Assembly: GCA_029580855.1 (NCBI GenBank)
Contig: JAKPQH010000254.1
Span: 27,665 to 91,664, forward strand
DNA: 64,000 bases
Origin: a bacterium
GTDB lineage: Bacteria; Methylomirabilota; Methylomirabilia; Methylomirabilales; 2-02-FULL-66-22
Direction: 5' to 3'
Positions 30,501-38,672 of the stretch are shown here, one piece after another (positions within the stretch are counted from its first letter, which is position 1; each line of letters opens with the position of its first letter). The notes beneath the pieces were generated by a model, which worked only from the letters and a program-made list of their open reading frames with translations, had not been told where the DNA came from and did no database searches. Position numbers and translations under genes: made by a program.

Positions 30501-30937
30501 GGCAGTCGACAGGGGAAGAAGAAGACGCGGAGACGGGGGGACGCGGGGACGCGGAGATGGCGGGTGAAGAAGAAGAGACGGATGCGGAGGAAGAGTCTGG
30601 GAGTAAGGTGAGGCTGAAGACATGGGTACAGCGCAAGAGTCGGTCACTGGGATATGATGCTCGCGGTGGCAAGCCCATTCCGCTGATTGATCGTGTGCAT
30701 TGTCTCATGCACCTCTGGAAGGCGGGTGATCTTCAAAGGGTTGACGAATATCTTGACGGCAACGCCCTCCGGCGGCAGGAGCTTTTCAAGCGGCTTGTGC
30801 AGTCGCTGATCGAGCTATCGCCCGCCGGAAGCGAAGAGCGATCCCTCTTGGAGTCTATCAGCAACCATGTCGGCGCGAAGGGGGCTGCCGCCGAGAGGTT
30901 GGCGGAGTTGCCGTTTGCGGCGACTGGAGATGGTTGA
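27506..30937 (+). CDS. DUF1156-type DNA methyltransferase
   Basis: This protein has 1143 residues. It starts with the DUF1156 signature, AFPLKQASLDSVHEKNIRHG and LHIWPARRPLAACRAA. SAM motif I is DPFAGGGAIPLEAMRLG (~151), and the catalytic motif is LTDPPYYDAIPYSDL (~674), giving an N6-adenine or N4-cytosine DNA methylase. Two possible zinc ribbons, TCKNC (~352) and KCPCC (~442), lie between them. Three stretches of low-complexity GDAET-type residues (~386-398, ~917-939, ~1007-1018) are encoded by in-frame GC-rich repeats. The family is annotated as anti-phage-associated. The start at ATG 27506 follows AGGATAGG. The 207-nt spacer upstream holds no clear gene. Confidence 0.85.
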   Translation: MTDTPRLIEHAFPLKQASLDSVHEKNIRHGHISTLHIWPARRPLAACRAALIATLLPDPSAQPKPEGMSDEEWRKEVIRQRQELCEKIGGKVVKQIEKKRMPNGQVVEREKEVTEGGILHWGRETENAADLEWFRQEIRKAYGGRAPKVLDPFAGGGAIPLEAMRLGCEATAVDINPVAWFILKCTLEYPQKLAGKTWPLPEFVLQNESFMREFLAKAKGLSKGQITKTLERLGRSLKKGEQAALDLDAGQGVGTEADLAWHVRAWGQWVLDRARRELAQYYPTYADFEPVEKDASKPYEAQPMRLVPLKEDGTADVDALNAEFSEEYLADKRNPRWVAKPTVAYLWARTVTCKNCRATIPLLKTRWLCKKEKKRVVLTMEPVKADAGTRGRGDAETGCEEAVPFVQFGIETNVPVKGGNPAQRREHDKRIGAGTMSRSGAKCPCCPAIMMMEDIRLEGRAGRLGTANTAVVTDGPIGKEYRLPTKPEIAMAAKAQDLLPAVFAQIPFGLPDEPLPSKEALGFRVPLYGFDNWGKLFTPRQLMALGVFVKSIASSGREMADAWPTIELRDAILLYLACSLDRAVNYLSTICIWEPVAAEVKQTFLRFALPITWDFVEGNPLAPIDRFFQGAVGSMEQVLQGLLPAAVGRPRPQVSCESALARVDEELQDLILTDPPYYDAIPYSDLMDFFYVWLKRSLAHSPKDIRAIFARPLSPKWDKATCDGELIDDSSRHDGNADASRKAYEDGMSAAFGTCCRALNSSGRLVVVFANKQPEAWGTLVSAVIRAGFVVHGSWPIATEMRGGVRNFGRASLSSSVWLVCKKRPEGTRPGWDNQVLDEMRRKIREKLREFWDAGIRGPDFVWAATGPALEAYSKHPVVKKANDPGEVMTVSEFLTHVRRMVVDYVVGRVMYRDEDDAETGQQGDAETVTASPRHRVAVSVPETPIGDLDEPTAYYLLHRHDFGMDDAPAGACILYAISCGISDRDLASTWDLIAFTKGQSTGEEEDAETGGRGDAEMAGEEEETDAEEESGSKVRLKTWVQRKSRSLGYDARGGKPIPLIDRVHCLMHLWKAGDLQRVDEYLDGNALRRQELFKRLVQSLIELSPAGSEERSLLESISNHVGAKGAAAERLAELPFAATGDG
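28661..28698. repeat. in-frame GACGCGGG-type repeat array 1 in the methylase gene
   Basis: Four tandem copies of an 8-nt GACGCGGG/GACGCGGA-type unit lie in the coding region and add residues DAGTRGRGDAETG. The reading frame is kept. Confidence 0.8.
30254..30323. repeat. in-frame hairpin repeat array 2 in the methylase gene
   Basis: A GACGCGGAGAC-type arm (30254-30288) is followed by the inverted arm of GTCACCGC units (30290-30323). Together they can form a hairpin and encode DDAETGQQGDAETVTASPRHR in part. The reading frame is kept. Confidence 0.8.
30524..30560. repeat. in-frame GACGCGGG-type repeat array 3 in the methylase gene
   Basis: Copies of GACGCGGAGACGGGG and GACGCGGGGACGCGGAGA encode EDAETGGRGDAEM in an acidic linker. 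The reading frame is kept. Confidence 0.75.
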
Positions 30938-31503
30938 CGCGGGGACGCGGTGTGGAGCAGCGACACGGAGACACGGAGACGCGGGGAGGCGGAGACGCGG
31001 GGACACGGGGAGAAAGACGACACGGAGACGCGGGGACGCGGTGAGAGGGTGACGCGGAGACGGGGAGATGGGTAATATCCGGTCGTTCAAGGAGTTGAGG
31101 GTGTGGCAACACGCGATGGATGCGGCAATGCGAGTCTTTGAGCTGACCAAGACGTTCCCGGGTGACGAGAAGTACTCGATGACGGATCAGTTCCGGCGCG
31201 CTTCGCGGTCGGTTGCCACGAATATTGCGGAAGCGTGGCGGAAGCGGCGCTGCCCCGCGGCATTCGTGAGTAAGCTTAACGATGCAGAGGGTGAGGCCGC
31301 TGAATCTCAGACGTGGACAGAGCTTGCCTTGCGGTGCGGATACTTGTCGTACTCCGAGGCGCTTGAATTGGATGGCGTCTTCGACAAGATTCTCGCAGAA
31401 CTGGTCTGTATGATCGAGCATCCAGAGGATTGGACGGTCGGCACCAATCGCTCTCCCCGCGTCGCCGCGTCCCCGCGTCCCCGCGTCGCCTCCCAGTCTC
31501 GTC
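30935..31503 (+). mobile_element. putative palindromic element carrying a four-helix-bundle gene
   Basis: A left array of GACGCGGGGAC/GACACGGAGAC units (30935-31067) starts exactly at the stop codon of the methylase. A right array in inverted orientation (CTCTCCCCGCG to AGTCTCGTC, 31451-31503) lies inside the 3' end of the four-helix-bundle gene. The two arrays flank that gene like long inverted repeats. No transposase, reverse transcriptase or target-site duplication is visible, so the mobility is inferred from structure only. Confidence 0.5.
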
Positions 31504-31538
31504 GTTCGCAAGCGCATCACAAAGAGAGTGTCCGATGA
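31068..31538 (+). CDS. four-helix-bundle protein (S23/IVS-type family)
   Basis: This 156-aa protein begins IRSFKELRVWQHAMDAAM and has DQFRRASRSVATNIAEAWRK, the marks of the small four-helix-bundle family first seen in 23S rRNA intervening sequences and related to the Avd protein of diversity-generating retroelements. The family normally ends soon after a motif like HPEDW, seen here at ~residue 124. The extra ~28-residue tail (SPRVAASPRPRVASQSRRS) is translated from the right repeat array. The left array supplies the GGGGAG ribosome-binding site. The stop overlaps the next gene's ATG (31535). Its function is unknown; nucleic-acid binding as an oligomer is inferred from the family. Confidence 0.8.
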   Translation: MGNIRSFKELRVWQHAMDAAMRVFELTKTFPGDEKYSMTDQFRRASRSVATNIAEAWRKRRCPAAFVSKLNDAEGEAAESQTWTELALRCGYLSYSEALELDGVFDKILAELVCMIEHPEDWTVGTNRSPRVAASPRPRVASQSRRSQAHHKESVR

Positions 31539-33052
31539 CCAACCGCCGCCTCCCATTGGACGACAATCGCTTGTTCGGAAAGCTTCCGGTGGAGCTGGCC
31601 GAGAACATTCGTTCGCTCAACCCGTGGTGGAGAGGTTTGCCTGGGCAGGAGTTGCCGGCGTTCAAGCGGTGGCCGTTCGGGCGGCTCAAGCGGTTACTGA
31701 TGCAGGGTATGACACCCGCCACCGTTCTACGAGGGCCGCGGCGCGTGGGAAAGACCATCCTGCTTCGGCAGTTGATCGAGTCCCTGCTCGCCGACGGCGT
31801 GGCGCCGCAACGTCTCCTCTATGTGCCGTTCGACGAGCTTCCGACGCTGCGCGGATTGCGGGAACCCGTCCTCGGCATCGCACGCTGGTACGAGGGGGAG
31901 ATCCTGAAAAGCACCTTCAATCAGGCGGCTCGCAAGAAGAACACGGCGTATCTGCTGTTCGACGAGGTACAGAACCTCGATGCGTGGGCCCCGCAGGTGA
32001 AGAACCTTGTGGACAACCACAGCGTCCGCGTTCTCGTGACCGGCAGCTCGTCCCTCCGGATCGAGGCCGGTCGCGATAGCCTGGCGGGCCGGATCACGAC
32101 GCTTGATGTCGGATCGCTCTTCCTTCGGGAGATCGCCGACCTTCGTCAAGACGAAGTGTCCTCCCCCTTCTGGCCGGAGAACGGCCTGGAGCATCTGGGC
32201 AAGCAAGACTTTTGGATCGAGGCCGTTCGGCATGGACGGGCGACCCGGGATCGGCGCGATGCGGCGTTTCTCGCCTTTTCGCAGCGTGGGGCCTATCCCA
32301 TGGCTCACGATCGCCCGGATGTTCCGTGGGAGGAAGTGGCGGATCTCTTGAACGAAACGGTCATCAAGCGGGCGATCCAGCACGATCTTCGGATGGGGCC
32401 GCGAGGGCAGAAGCGGGACGAGAAGCTTCTTGAAGAGGTGTTCCGCTTGTGCTGCCGGTATGCGGGGCAGACCCCCGGCCAGGCGGTCTTCGTCCCGGAG
32501 ATCCAACAGGCGTTGGCGGGCAACATCGGCTGGAACCGCATCCTCAATTACCTTCGCTTCATAGATGGTACGCTCTTGATTCGCCTGGTGCAGCCCCTGG
32601 AGCTGCGACTGAAGCGGAAAAAGTCGCCGCCGAAGGTCTGCCTCTGCGACCATGCACTGCGGGCGGCGTGGCTCCAGGAGGTGGTCCCGCTGGCTCCGGA
32701 AAGTCTCGCCGCGAATCCCCACCTGACCGATCTGGCGGGTCACATTGCGGAGAGTGTTCTCGGATACTTCTTCGCCTCGATTCCCCATCTGGACGTGGCG
32801 CACTTCCCCCTCCGAGGAAACGAACCCGAGGTGGATTTCGTCCTGACGATCGGCACGCGGCGTATTCCCGTGGAGGTCAAGTATCGGCGGCGAATCGACC
32901 CGCATGACGACACGCGGGGGCTACGCGCATTCCTGGAAAAGACCGTCTACAACGCCCCGCTCGGCGTGCTGGTGACGCTCGATGACGACGTGAAGGTTCC
33001 CGATCCGCGCATTGTCCCCATCTCGCTCTCAACGCTGCTCTGGCTGAAGTGA
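31535..33052 (+). CDS. AAA ATPase with DUF4143 / PD-(D/E)XK-like C terminus
   Basis: This 505-aa protein has Walker A LRGPRRVGKTILLRQ, Walker B AYLLFDEVQNLD and the sensor region VRVLVTGSSSLRIEAGRDSLAGR, typical of the AAA_14 group. The C-terminal DUF4143 part ends in PEVDFVLTIGTRRIPVEVKY, which has the D...ExK spacing of PD-(D/E)XK nucleases. Similar proteins are frequent in accessory DNA, mostly with unknown roles. ATG 31535 overlaps the four-helix-bundle stop; an upstream extension of the frame would translate the repeat array and is rejected. It lies 16 nt before the DUF499 gene. Confidence 0.82.
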   Translation: MTNRRLPLDDNRLFGKLPVELAENIRSLNPWWRGLPGQELPAFKRWPFGRLKRLLMQGMTPATVLRGPRRVGKTILLRQLIESLLADGVAPQRLLYVPFDELPTLRGLREPVLGIARWYEGEILKSTFNQAARKKNTAYLLFDEVQNLDAWAPQVKNLVDNHSVRVLVTGSSSLRIEAGRDSLAGRITTLDVGSLFLREIADLRQDEVSSPFWPENGLEHLGKQDFWIEAVRHGRATRDRRDAAFLAFSQRGAYPMAHDRPDVPWEEVADLLNETVIKRAIQHDLRMGPRGQKRDEKLLEEVFRLCCRYAGQTPGQAVFVPEIQQALAGNIGWNRILNYLRFIDGTLLIRLVQPLELRLKRKKSPPKVCLCDHALRAAWLQEVVPLAPESLAANPHLTDLAGHIAESVLGYFFASIPHLDVAHFPLRGNEPEVDFVLTIGTRRIPVEVKYRRRIDPHDDTRGLRAFLEKTVYNAPLGVLVTLDDDVKVPDPRIVPISLSTLLWLK

Positions 33053-33068
33053 GCAAAGGGAGACTGGC

Positions 33069-36000
33069 ATGGCGAAGTTGCCCTGGACCCCGTGGCACAA
33101 GGCGGTGGCGCTACGCGCGGACTTGAAGTCGGGCGAGCTGCCGCTCCACATGTTCGCGGCCGACCTGTACGATGTGGTGATGCAGCGTGGCAAGCGGCCG
33201 GTCTATGAGAAGCCGGAGCAGTTTTTCGCGCTGACGTTTCCGACGTACAACCTCCGCCGACTAGTAAGGGATGTCGTGCTGCGCCTGGCCGGCAAGAACG
33301 ACAAGGCCGTCCGGCAGCTGGAATTGACGTACGGCGGCGGTAAGACGCATACGCTGATCACACTTCGCCATCTGGTCCACGATCCGGCGCGGCTGCCGGA
33401 TCTTCCTGCGGTGGCCGAGTTCGTCCAGGAGATCGGTCAGCGGCCGCCGAAATGCCGGGTGGCCAGTCTTTGCTTTGACAAGCTGGACGTTGAAAAGGGC
33501 ATGGAGGTGCTTTCGCCCGAGGGCAAGGCACGGACGCTCAAGCAGCCGTGGAGCGTGTTGGCATATCAAATTGCGGGGGACGCGGGGCTCAAGGTCCTCC
33601 ATGCCGACGGGAAGGCCGAAGAGCGCGACTCGGCGCCGGCCGAAAATCTTCTCACCGAACTTTTCGAACTTCCTGGCACGGAGGCGCCGGGCGTTCTAAT
33701 CCTCGTTGACGAGGTTTTGATGTACGCCCGCGAGAAGGTCGCTCAGGACCCCGAGTGGCGGGCGCGGTTGGCCAACTTCTTCCAATACCTGACGCAAGCG
33801 GCCGTCCGGGTGGACCGGTGTTGCCTCGTCGCCTCCCTCCTCGCCACCGATCCACGGAAGAGCGACAAGCTCGGGCGCGAAATCCAGGCCGAACTCTACG
33901 ATATCTTCCAGCGCCAGCGCGAGGAAGCCGTGGAGCCGGTGGTCAAGGAGGACGTGGCCGAACTGCTCCGGCGGCGGTTCTTCACCCCCGAGTCTCTGAG
34001 GGATCGCGAGGGCTTCCGGCAGCATGTCATGGCGGCGCTCAAAGGGATCGCCGCCGTGGACGAACAGACGGCCAAGCAGGGGGCGGAGGCCGAAGAGCGG
34101 TTTCTGCGCAGCTTCCCCTTCCACCCGGACCTGACCGAGGTCCTGTATTCCAAGTGGACGCAGCTTGCACGCTTCCAGCGGACGCGGGGTGTCTTACGAA
34201 CGTTTGCCCTCGCGCTTCGTTCGGCGGAAGCCTGGGATACGAATCCGCTGATCGGGCCCGCGGTCTTCTTGAATGCGCCAGATAGGGAAGGCCTCTCTGA
34301 GGCGCTGCGAGAGATGGTCGCCGTTGCCGACACCGAGGAATGGGAAGGGAAGAAGCAAGCCTGGACCGGCATCCTGGACAACGAATTCTCCCAGGCCAGG
34401 CGCATTCAGGTCGAGTCGGTCGGTCTGAAATTCCGCGAGATCGAGCAGGCGGTCGTCGCAACCTTCCTGCATTCTCAACCGATCGGGCAGACTGCACGCA
34501 CACGCGACCTCGTGATACTCTTGGCCGCCGCGCGCCCGGACAAGATCGAGCTTGAGAAGGGGCTCGCTCGATGGGCGCAGACCAGTTACTGGCTGGACGA
34601 CCTGTATGCGGCGATGGATGAGGGGCAGCTTCCCGGCACGTGGCGGCTCGGCAATCGGCCCAATCTGACGCAGATGCATGCGGTGGCGGCCAAGAATATG
34701 GCCGATGATACGGTCCGCGCTCGTTTGCTGGACGAGATCGGCAAGGTCAAGGCGCTCACGGCGAGTGCCTCGGCGATGGGGGTGCGCGTCCACACGCTGC
34801 CGCCCCGACCGCGAGACATCGAGGATGACGGCGCCTTCCATTACGCCGTTTTGGGTTTGCAGGCGGCGTCGGAATCCGGCAAGCCAAGCTCTACCGCCGC
34901 GCTCTTCCTGAACGAGACCACGGGTCCCGACAAGCCACGCGTGTATCGAAACGCGGTCCTGCTTGTGGTGCCGTCTCGGGACGGAGTTGAATTGGCGTTG
35001 GCGAGAGTGCGGGACTACCTGGCCTGGGAAGTCGTCCGGGATGAGATTCGAAAACAACAGAAAGATGGAAACGTGGACCCAGCTCGTGCGCAGACGCTTC
35101 AAATCAATATCGACAAGGCTAAAGGGCGGATGCCCGAGGCGATCAAGCAGGCGTACTGCGTCGTCGTGACGGTCTCGGAAAAGGACGAGGTCCAGGCCTT
35201 CAAGATCACCGTGACCGACGAGCCGCATTTTACGCTCATCAAGAACGATAAGCGTTCCCGTATCCAGGATACCGCCATCGAGGCCGAAGCGCTCCTGCCG
35301 GATGGTCCATATAATCTGTGGAGAACTGGCGAATCGTCCCGGCGCGTCAAGGACCTCGGCGGCGCGTTTGCGCAGCTCCCGCACCTGCCGAAGATGCTCA
35401 AAGCCGGCGCCATCCTGGACACGCTGGCGGGCGGATGCGAGCGCGGCACATTTGTCCTGCGGCTCGTCCGTCCGGATGGAACGTCCCGAACCTGGTGGAT
35501 GTCGAGACCGGACGAGAACGCATTGAGCGATTCCGCTCTGGAGCTTGTGCTTCCCCAGGCAGCCGAGCTGGGAGACATCGGACCAAGTTTGCTGGCTCCT
35601 GGAAGGCTGCCAGGGCTCTGGGTGACGCCAGAGATTGCCGCACAGGTAGTAGCGGACTACTTCAACGGGTCAACGGTAGTTCAGGTCGAGCGGACAGGAT
35701 ACACGGAGCCGATGCCCATTCCGAAAGCGGCAGCGGCCGTTGTCGAAAAGGCGATCGGCAGCGCGATCGAAGCGGGTAACCTCTGGTTGCTGTCCGGCCC
35801 GGCCAGCCTTCTGGGCGAACCGATACCACCGGGCGTCTTGAATCCCGGTGCTCATCTGAGCGCCCCGCCACCCGTCATTGCTCCAGCCGAGATCCTTCCG
35901 GAGAACCTCCCGTCGCCGTGGAAAGACGGGATCGCCTCCGGGCTCTCCCTCGCGACGGCCCTCTCGGTAAAGGTTGGAAAGACGTTGCCGTGGAAGACCA

Positions 36001-36389
36001 TCCGGGACAGTCTCAATGCCGCCCTGCAGGCACGGTTCATCGAGGTGGCGGAGGGATCGCAAGCGTGGCCCTGCGATTTTCCGTCGGCTCAGTTCGCCAA
36101 GTTCAAGGTGGCGACCGGGGCCGATCGTCCGGCGAGCGGCTGGCGCGGGGTGACGGACGTTGCTCGGGGGACAATCCTCGTGGCTCAGGCCGAGTTGCAG
36201 CCGGCACAGGTCCAGGATCTCGCGGACAATGTCCCTACGCTACTGGCGGTGCGAACAAAGGCAGGCCTGCCGATTCGGTTCTACGCAAGGATCGAAGTTG
36301 GCGACGGACAGACTGTTCCGCCCGAGGCTGTCACTCAGGAAATCAATACCCTGCTTGAAAGAATCGAGAAGAACCTTCGCCTGCGTTAG
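33069..36389 (+). CDS. DUF499 family AAA ATPase (BrxC/PglY-like, anti-phage associated)
   Basis: This 1106-aa protein begins PWTPWHKAVALRADLKSGEL, a DUF499 hallmark, with Walker A TYGGGKTHTLITL (~88) and Walker B GVLILVDEVLMYAR (~213). DUF499 proteins occur beside DUF1156 methylases and SNF2 helicases in defence loci, and BrxC/PglY of BREX is related. The C-terminal half has further mixed domains I do not recognise. ATG 33069 follows AAAGGGAG. It is the last gene of the island; 33 nt later the convergent lptG ends, without a visible terminator. Confidence 0.85.
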   Translation: MAKLPWTPWHKAVALRADLKSGELPLHMFAADLYDVVMQRGKRPVYEKPEQFFALTFPTYNLRRLVRDVVLRLAGKNDKAVRQLELTYGGGKTHTLITLRHLVHDPARLPDLPAVAEFVQEIGQRPPKCRVASLCFDKLDVEKGMEVLSPEGKARTLKQPWSVLAYQIAGDAGLKVLHADGKAEERDSAPAENLLTELFELPGTEAPGVLILVDEVLMYAREKVAQDPEWRARLANFFQYLTQAAVRVDRCCLVASLLATDPRKSDKLGREIQAELYDIFQRQREEAVEPVVKEDVAELLRRRFFTPESLRDREGFRQHVMAALKGIAAVDEQTAKQGAEAEERFLRSFPFHPDLTEVLYSKWTQLARFQRTRGVLRTFALALRSAEAWDTNPLIGPAVFLNAPDREGLSEALREMVAVADTEEWEGKKQAWTGILDNEFSQARRIQVESVGLKFREIEQAVVATFLHSQPIGQTARTRDLVILLAAARPDKIELEKGLARWAQTSYWLDDLYAAMDEGQLPGTWRLGNRPNLTQMHAVAAKNMADDTVRARLLDEIGKVKALTASASAMGVRVHTLPPRPRDIEDDGAFHYAVLGLQAASESGKPSSTAALFLNETTGPDKPRVYRNAVLLVVPSRDGVELALARVRDYLAWEVVRDEIRKQQKDGNVDPARAQTLQINIDKAKGRMPEAIKQAYCVVVTVSEKDEVQAFKITVTDEPHFTLIKNDKRSRIQDTAIEAEALLPDGPYNLWRTGESSRRVKDLGGAFAQLPHLPKMLKAGAILDTLAGGCERGTFVLRLVRPDGTSRTWWMSRPDENALSDSALELVLPQAAELGDIGPSLLAPGRLPGLWVTPEIAAQVVADYFNGSTVVQVERTGYTEPMPIPKAAAAVVEKAIGSAIEAGNLWLLSGPASLLGEPIPPGVLNPGAHLSAPPPVIAPAEILPENLPSPWKDGIASGLSLATALSVKVGKTLPWKTIRDSLNAALQARFIEVAEGSQAWPCDFPSAQFAKFKVATGADRPASGWRGVTDVARGTILVAQAELQPAQVQDLADNVPTLLAVRTKAGLPIRFYARIEVGDGQTVPPEAVTQEINTLLERIEKNLRLR

Positions 36390-36422
36390 CGCAAGCCAAG
36401 GACGCGCACAGTTGGATGTACG

Positions 36423-37499
36423 TTACCCGCGCAGCCGCCAGAGCGAGACGACACCGGCGGTGCCGAAGACCAGGTTGGGAAGCCAGGCGGCCACCAGCGG
36501 GGGGAGGGCGCCGCCCCGGCCGAGGGAAAAGCCAAGGACGAGGAGCATATAATACAGGAACCCCATCGGGATGCAGATCCCCACCCAGAGCATGACGCCG
36601 GACCGCCCGGTCCGGAGACCGAAGCTCACCCCCAGGATCGCCATGACCAGCGCGACCAGCGCCGTCGCCACCTTTGCGTGGAGATCCACCTTGTATCGCG
36701 TGGCGCTCACACCGCTCTTGACCAGCCGATCGATGTACGCGCGGAGCTGCGCGTAGTTCATCTCCTCCGGGGAGCGCGCCACGCGGGCGAACTCCTCGGG
36801 TCGTTCCTTGAGCGACAACGACAACTCGTCGAACGGAATGATCCGGATGGGATTCTTGTCCAGTTCCAGTTGATAGCCGTCATGGACCGTCCAGCCCTGC
36901 GGGCCGAACCGGGCGTCGCGGGCGTCGATGCGACGTCGGAGATTGAAATCGGGCGACAACTCGAAGATGCTCATGCCCCGGATGATGCCCGACTGGGCCT
37001 CGATCAACGAGATGTGGACGAAACGATCGTCCTGCGCCCGGTACCAGATATCGCTGTCGCGGGTGATGCGGTACGCGGGGAGCCGCCGCACCTGGGTGCG
37101 CTCGATGTTGAGGGCCCGCTCGCTGGCGGGGGGCGCGACATACTCGACGGTGGCCCAGGCGAGCAGGCTCGCGGCCAGCCCCACCCCGATACACGGCAGG
37201 GCGATTCGGAGCGCCCCGGTCTGGCCCATCTTCATGGCCAGGATCTCGTTGTTCCGCGCCAGACCGCCCAGACTGAGGAGGCAGGCCAGGAGGACGGCCA
37301 CCGGCAGGACCTCGGTGAAGATCTTGGGGAGGAGAAAGAGATAATAGCGAACGATGAGTTCCGCGCTCACGTGCGCCTCGAGAAAGCGCGAGAGCTTTTC
37401 AAATAGATCCACGATAATATAAATCCCGGTGAAGACCACAAGACACAGCCCAAGCACCTTCACACACTCGCGGACGATGTACCGGTCAAGGATGCGCAT
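36423..37499 (-). CDS. lptG: LPS export ABC transporter permease LptG
   Basis: This inner-membrane protein (358 aa) of the LptB2FG complex moves LPS to the periplasmic bridge. The start MRILDRYIVRECVKVLGLCL and the LLSLGGLARNNEILAMKMGQ coupling segment are typical of the YjgP/YjgQ family. Three membrane spans precede, and three follow, a periplasmic beta-jellyroll-like region. It lies 4 nt after lptF. The frame is open upstream of the ATG but that stretch is a shadow of lptF. Confidence 0.9.
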   Translation of the reverse strand: MRILDRYIVRECVKVLGLCLVVFTGIYIIVDLFEKLSRFLEAHVSAELIVRYYLFLLPKIFTEVLPVAVLLACLLSLGGLARNNEILAMKMGQTGALRIALPCIGVGLAASLLAWATVEYVAPPASERALNIERTQVRRLPAYRITRDSDIWYRAQDDRFVHISLIEAQSGIIRGMSIFELSPDFNLRRRIDARDARFGPQGWTVHDGYQLELDKNPIRIIPFDELSLSLKERPEEFARVARSPEEMNYAQLRAYIDRLVKSGVSATRYKVDLHAKVATALVALVMAILGVSFGLRTGRSGVMLWVGICIPMGFLYYMLLVLGFSLGRGGALPPLVAAWLPNLVFGTAGVVSLWRLRG

Positions 37500-37503
37500 C
37501 CGC

Positions 37504-38670
37504 TCACCCTTCCTGTGGACCGGCCGCCCGCCGGGCCCGCGCCGATCGCCAGGCCTGCGCCAGGGTGGCGGGGTGCAGTTCGGCGCGGAGAAAGAAAACG
37601 GACCCGCCCACGGCGATGAGGAGGTTGGGAAGCCACATGGCCAGCGCCTCGGGAATCCTGCCGCGGTCGCCCAGCCCTTCGCCACCGACAATGAGCATAT
37701 AGTAGCCCACGGCGAAAGCCACGGAGATGGCGAGGCTGAGCCCGCGCCCCCCACGCCGAATCCGGCTGGCCAGAGGGATAGCCAGCACGCTGAAGAGGGC
37801 GCACGAGAAAGGGATCGCCAATTTCTTGTGGAATTCCACGATCGGCGGATGGTAATTCTGGCCCCGCGCCCGCAGGGTGGCCGCCCGCTCGCGCAACTCC
37901 ATCAGCGTGAGCTCCTGCTCACCCAGCGGCCGCTGGATGGGATCCGTCAGCATCCGAGGCTCGTCGAGGGTCAACTCCAGTGCCTGGAATTTCAGGAAGC
38001 GGTACCGACCGGCCAGTTCGTCGCTCGGGAAGTAGTTCGTGCCGTGTCGCAGGCTCAGGCTCATGCGGAGTTTTTGCGGGTCCGATCGGAAGCGGCCCCC
38101 CTGGGCCACGATGACCCGACGTTCCGCCGGGTTGCGGCTGTCCACGAGGAAAACCCCTTGCATCTCGGAGGTCTGCGGGTCGAGGCGTTCCATATACAGG
38201 GTGACCCCGCCGATGTTGTTGAAGACCCGCTCCTGCAGGCCCATGGCCACCTGGCGGCGGGCCATGTTGAACACCAAGTTCTTGAAGGCATGGTTGCTGT
38301 ACGGCAGGATCCAGATGGTGATGACAAGGGTGACGAGTGTTGTGGCGATCCCGAAAAGGACCGACGGCCGGGTGAGCCTGCAGAGACTGGCGCCCGACCC
38401 TCGGAGGGCCAGAAGTTCCCCGTCGGTGCTCAGGCGCGTGAAAGTGGCGAGGGTGGCCACGAGTACCGACATGGGAATCGTGACGACCAGCGAGTACGGA
38501 AGGACGTAGAGGAATAGTTGAACGACCGTGAGAATCCCCACGCCTTTGTTGACAATCAATTCCACCAGGCGGAGGATCTTGTTGGTCAGCAGGACGAAGG
38601 TGAAGACCATGAGGCCCAGCAGAAAGGCCGCGGTCATCTCTTTGAGTATGGCACGATCCAGGAGCCGCAT
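37504..38670 (-). CDS. lptF: LPS export ABC transporter permease LptF
   Basis: This partner permease (388 aa) has MRLLDRAILKEMTAAFLLGL at the start and LATFTRLSTDGELLALRGSG as the cytoplasmic coupling loop, then FKNLVFNMARRQVAMGLQER leading into the periplasmic domain. The C-terminal third has three membrane spans. It is transcribed divergently from comEC; only two bases separate the two assigned starts. Confidence 0.9.
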   Translation of the reverse strand: MRLLDRAILKEMTAAFLLGLMVFTFVLLTNKILRLVELIVNKGVGILTVVQLFLYVLPYSLVVTIPMSVLVATLATFTRLSTDGELLALRGSGASLCRLTRPSVLFGIATTLVTLVITIWILPYSNHAFKNLVFNMARRQVAMGLQERVFNNIGGVTLYMERLDPQTSEMQGVFLVDSRNPAERRVIVAQGGRFRSDPQKLRMSLSLRHGTNYFPSDELAGRYRFLKFQALELTLDEPRMLTDPIQRPLGEQELTLMELRERAATLRARGQNYHPPIVEFHKKLAIPFSCALFSVLAIPLASRIRRGGRGLSLAISVAFAVGYYMLIVGGEGLGDRGRIPEALAMWLPNLLIAVGGSVFFLRAELHPATLAQAWRSARARRAAGPQEG

Positions 38671-38672
38671 CG

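Noticed and set aside
31068..31538. Diversity-generating retroelement
   Set aside because: The four-helix-bundle protein is Avd-like, but no reverse transcriptase or template/variable repeat pair is visible.
22586..36389. Direct assignment of the island to BREX or DISARM
   Set aside because: PglZ, BrxL and BrxB (BREX) and DrmA, DrmB and DrmC (DISARM) are not seen. Only general components are shared.
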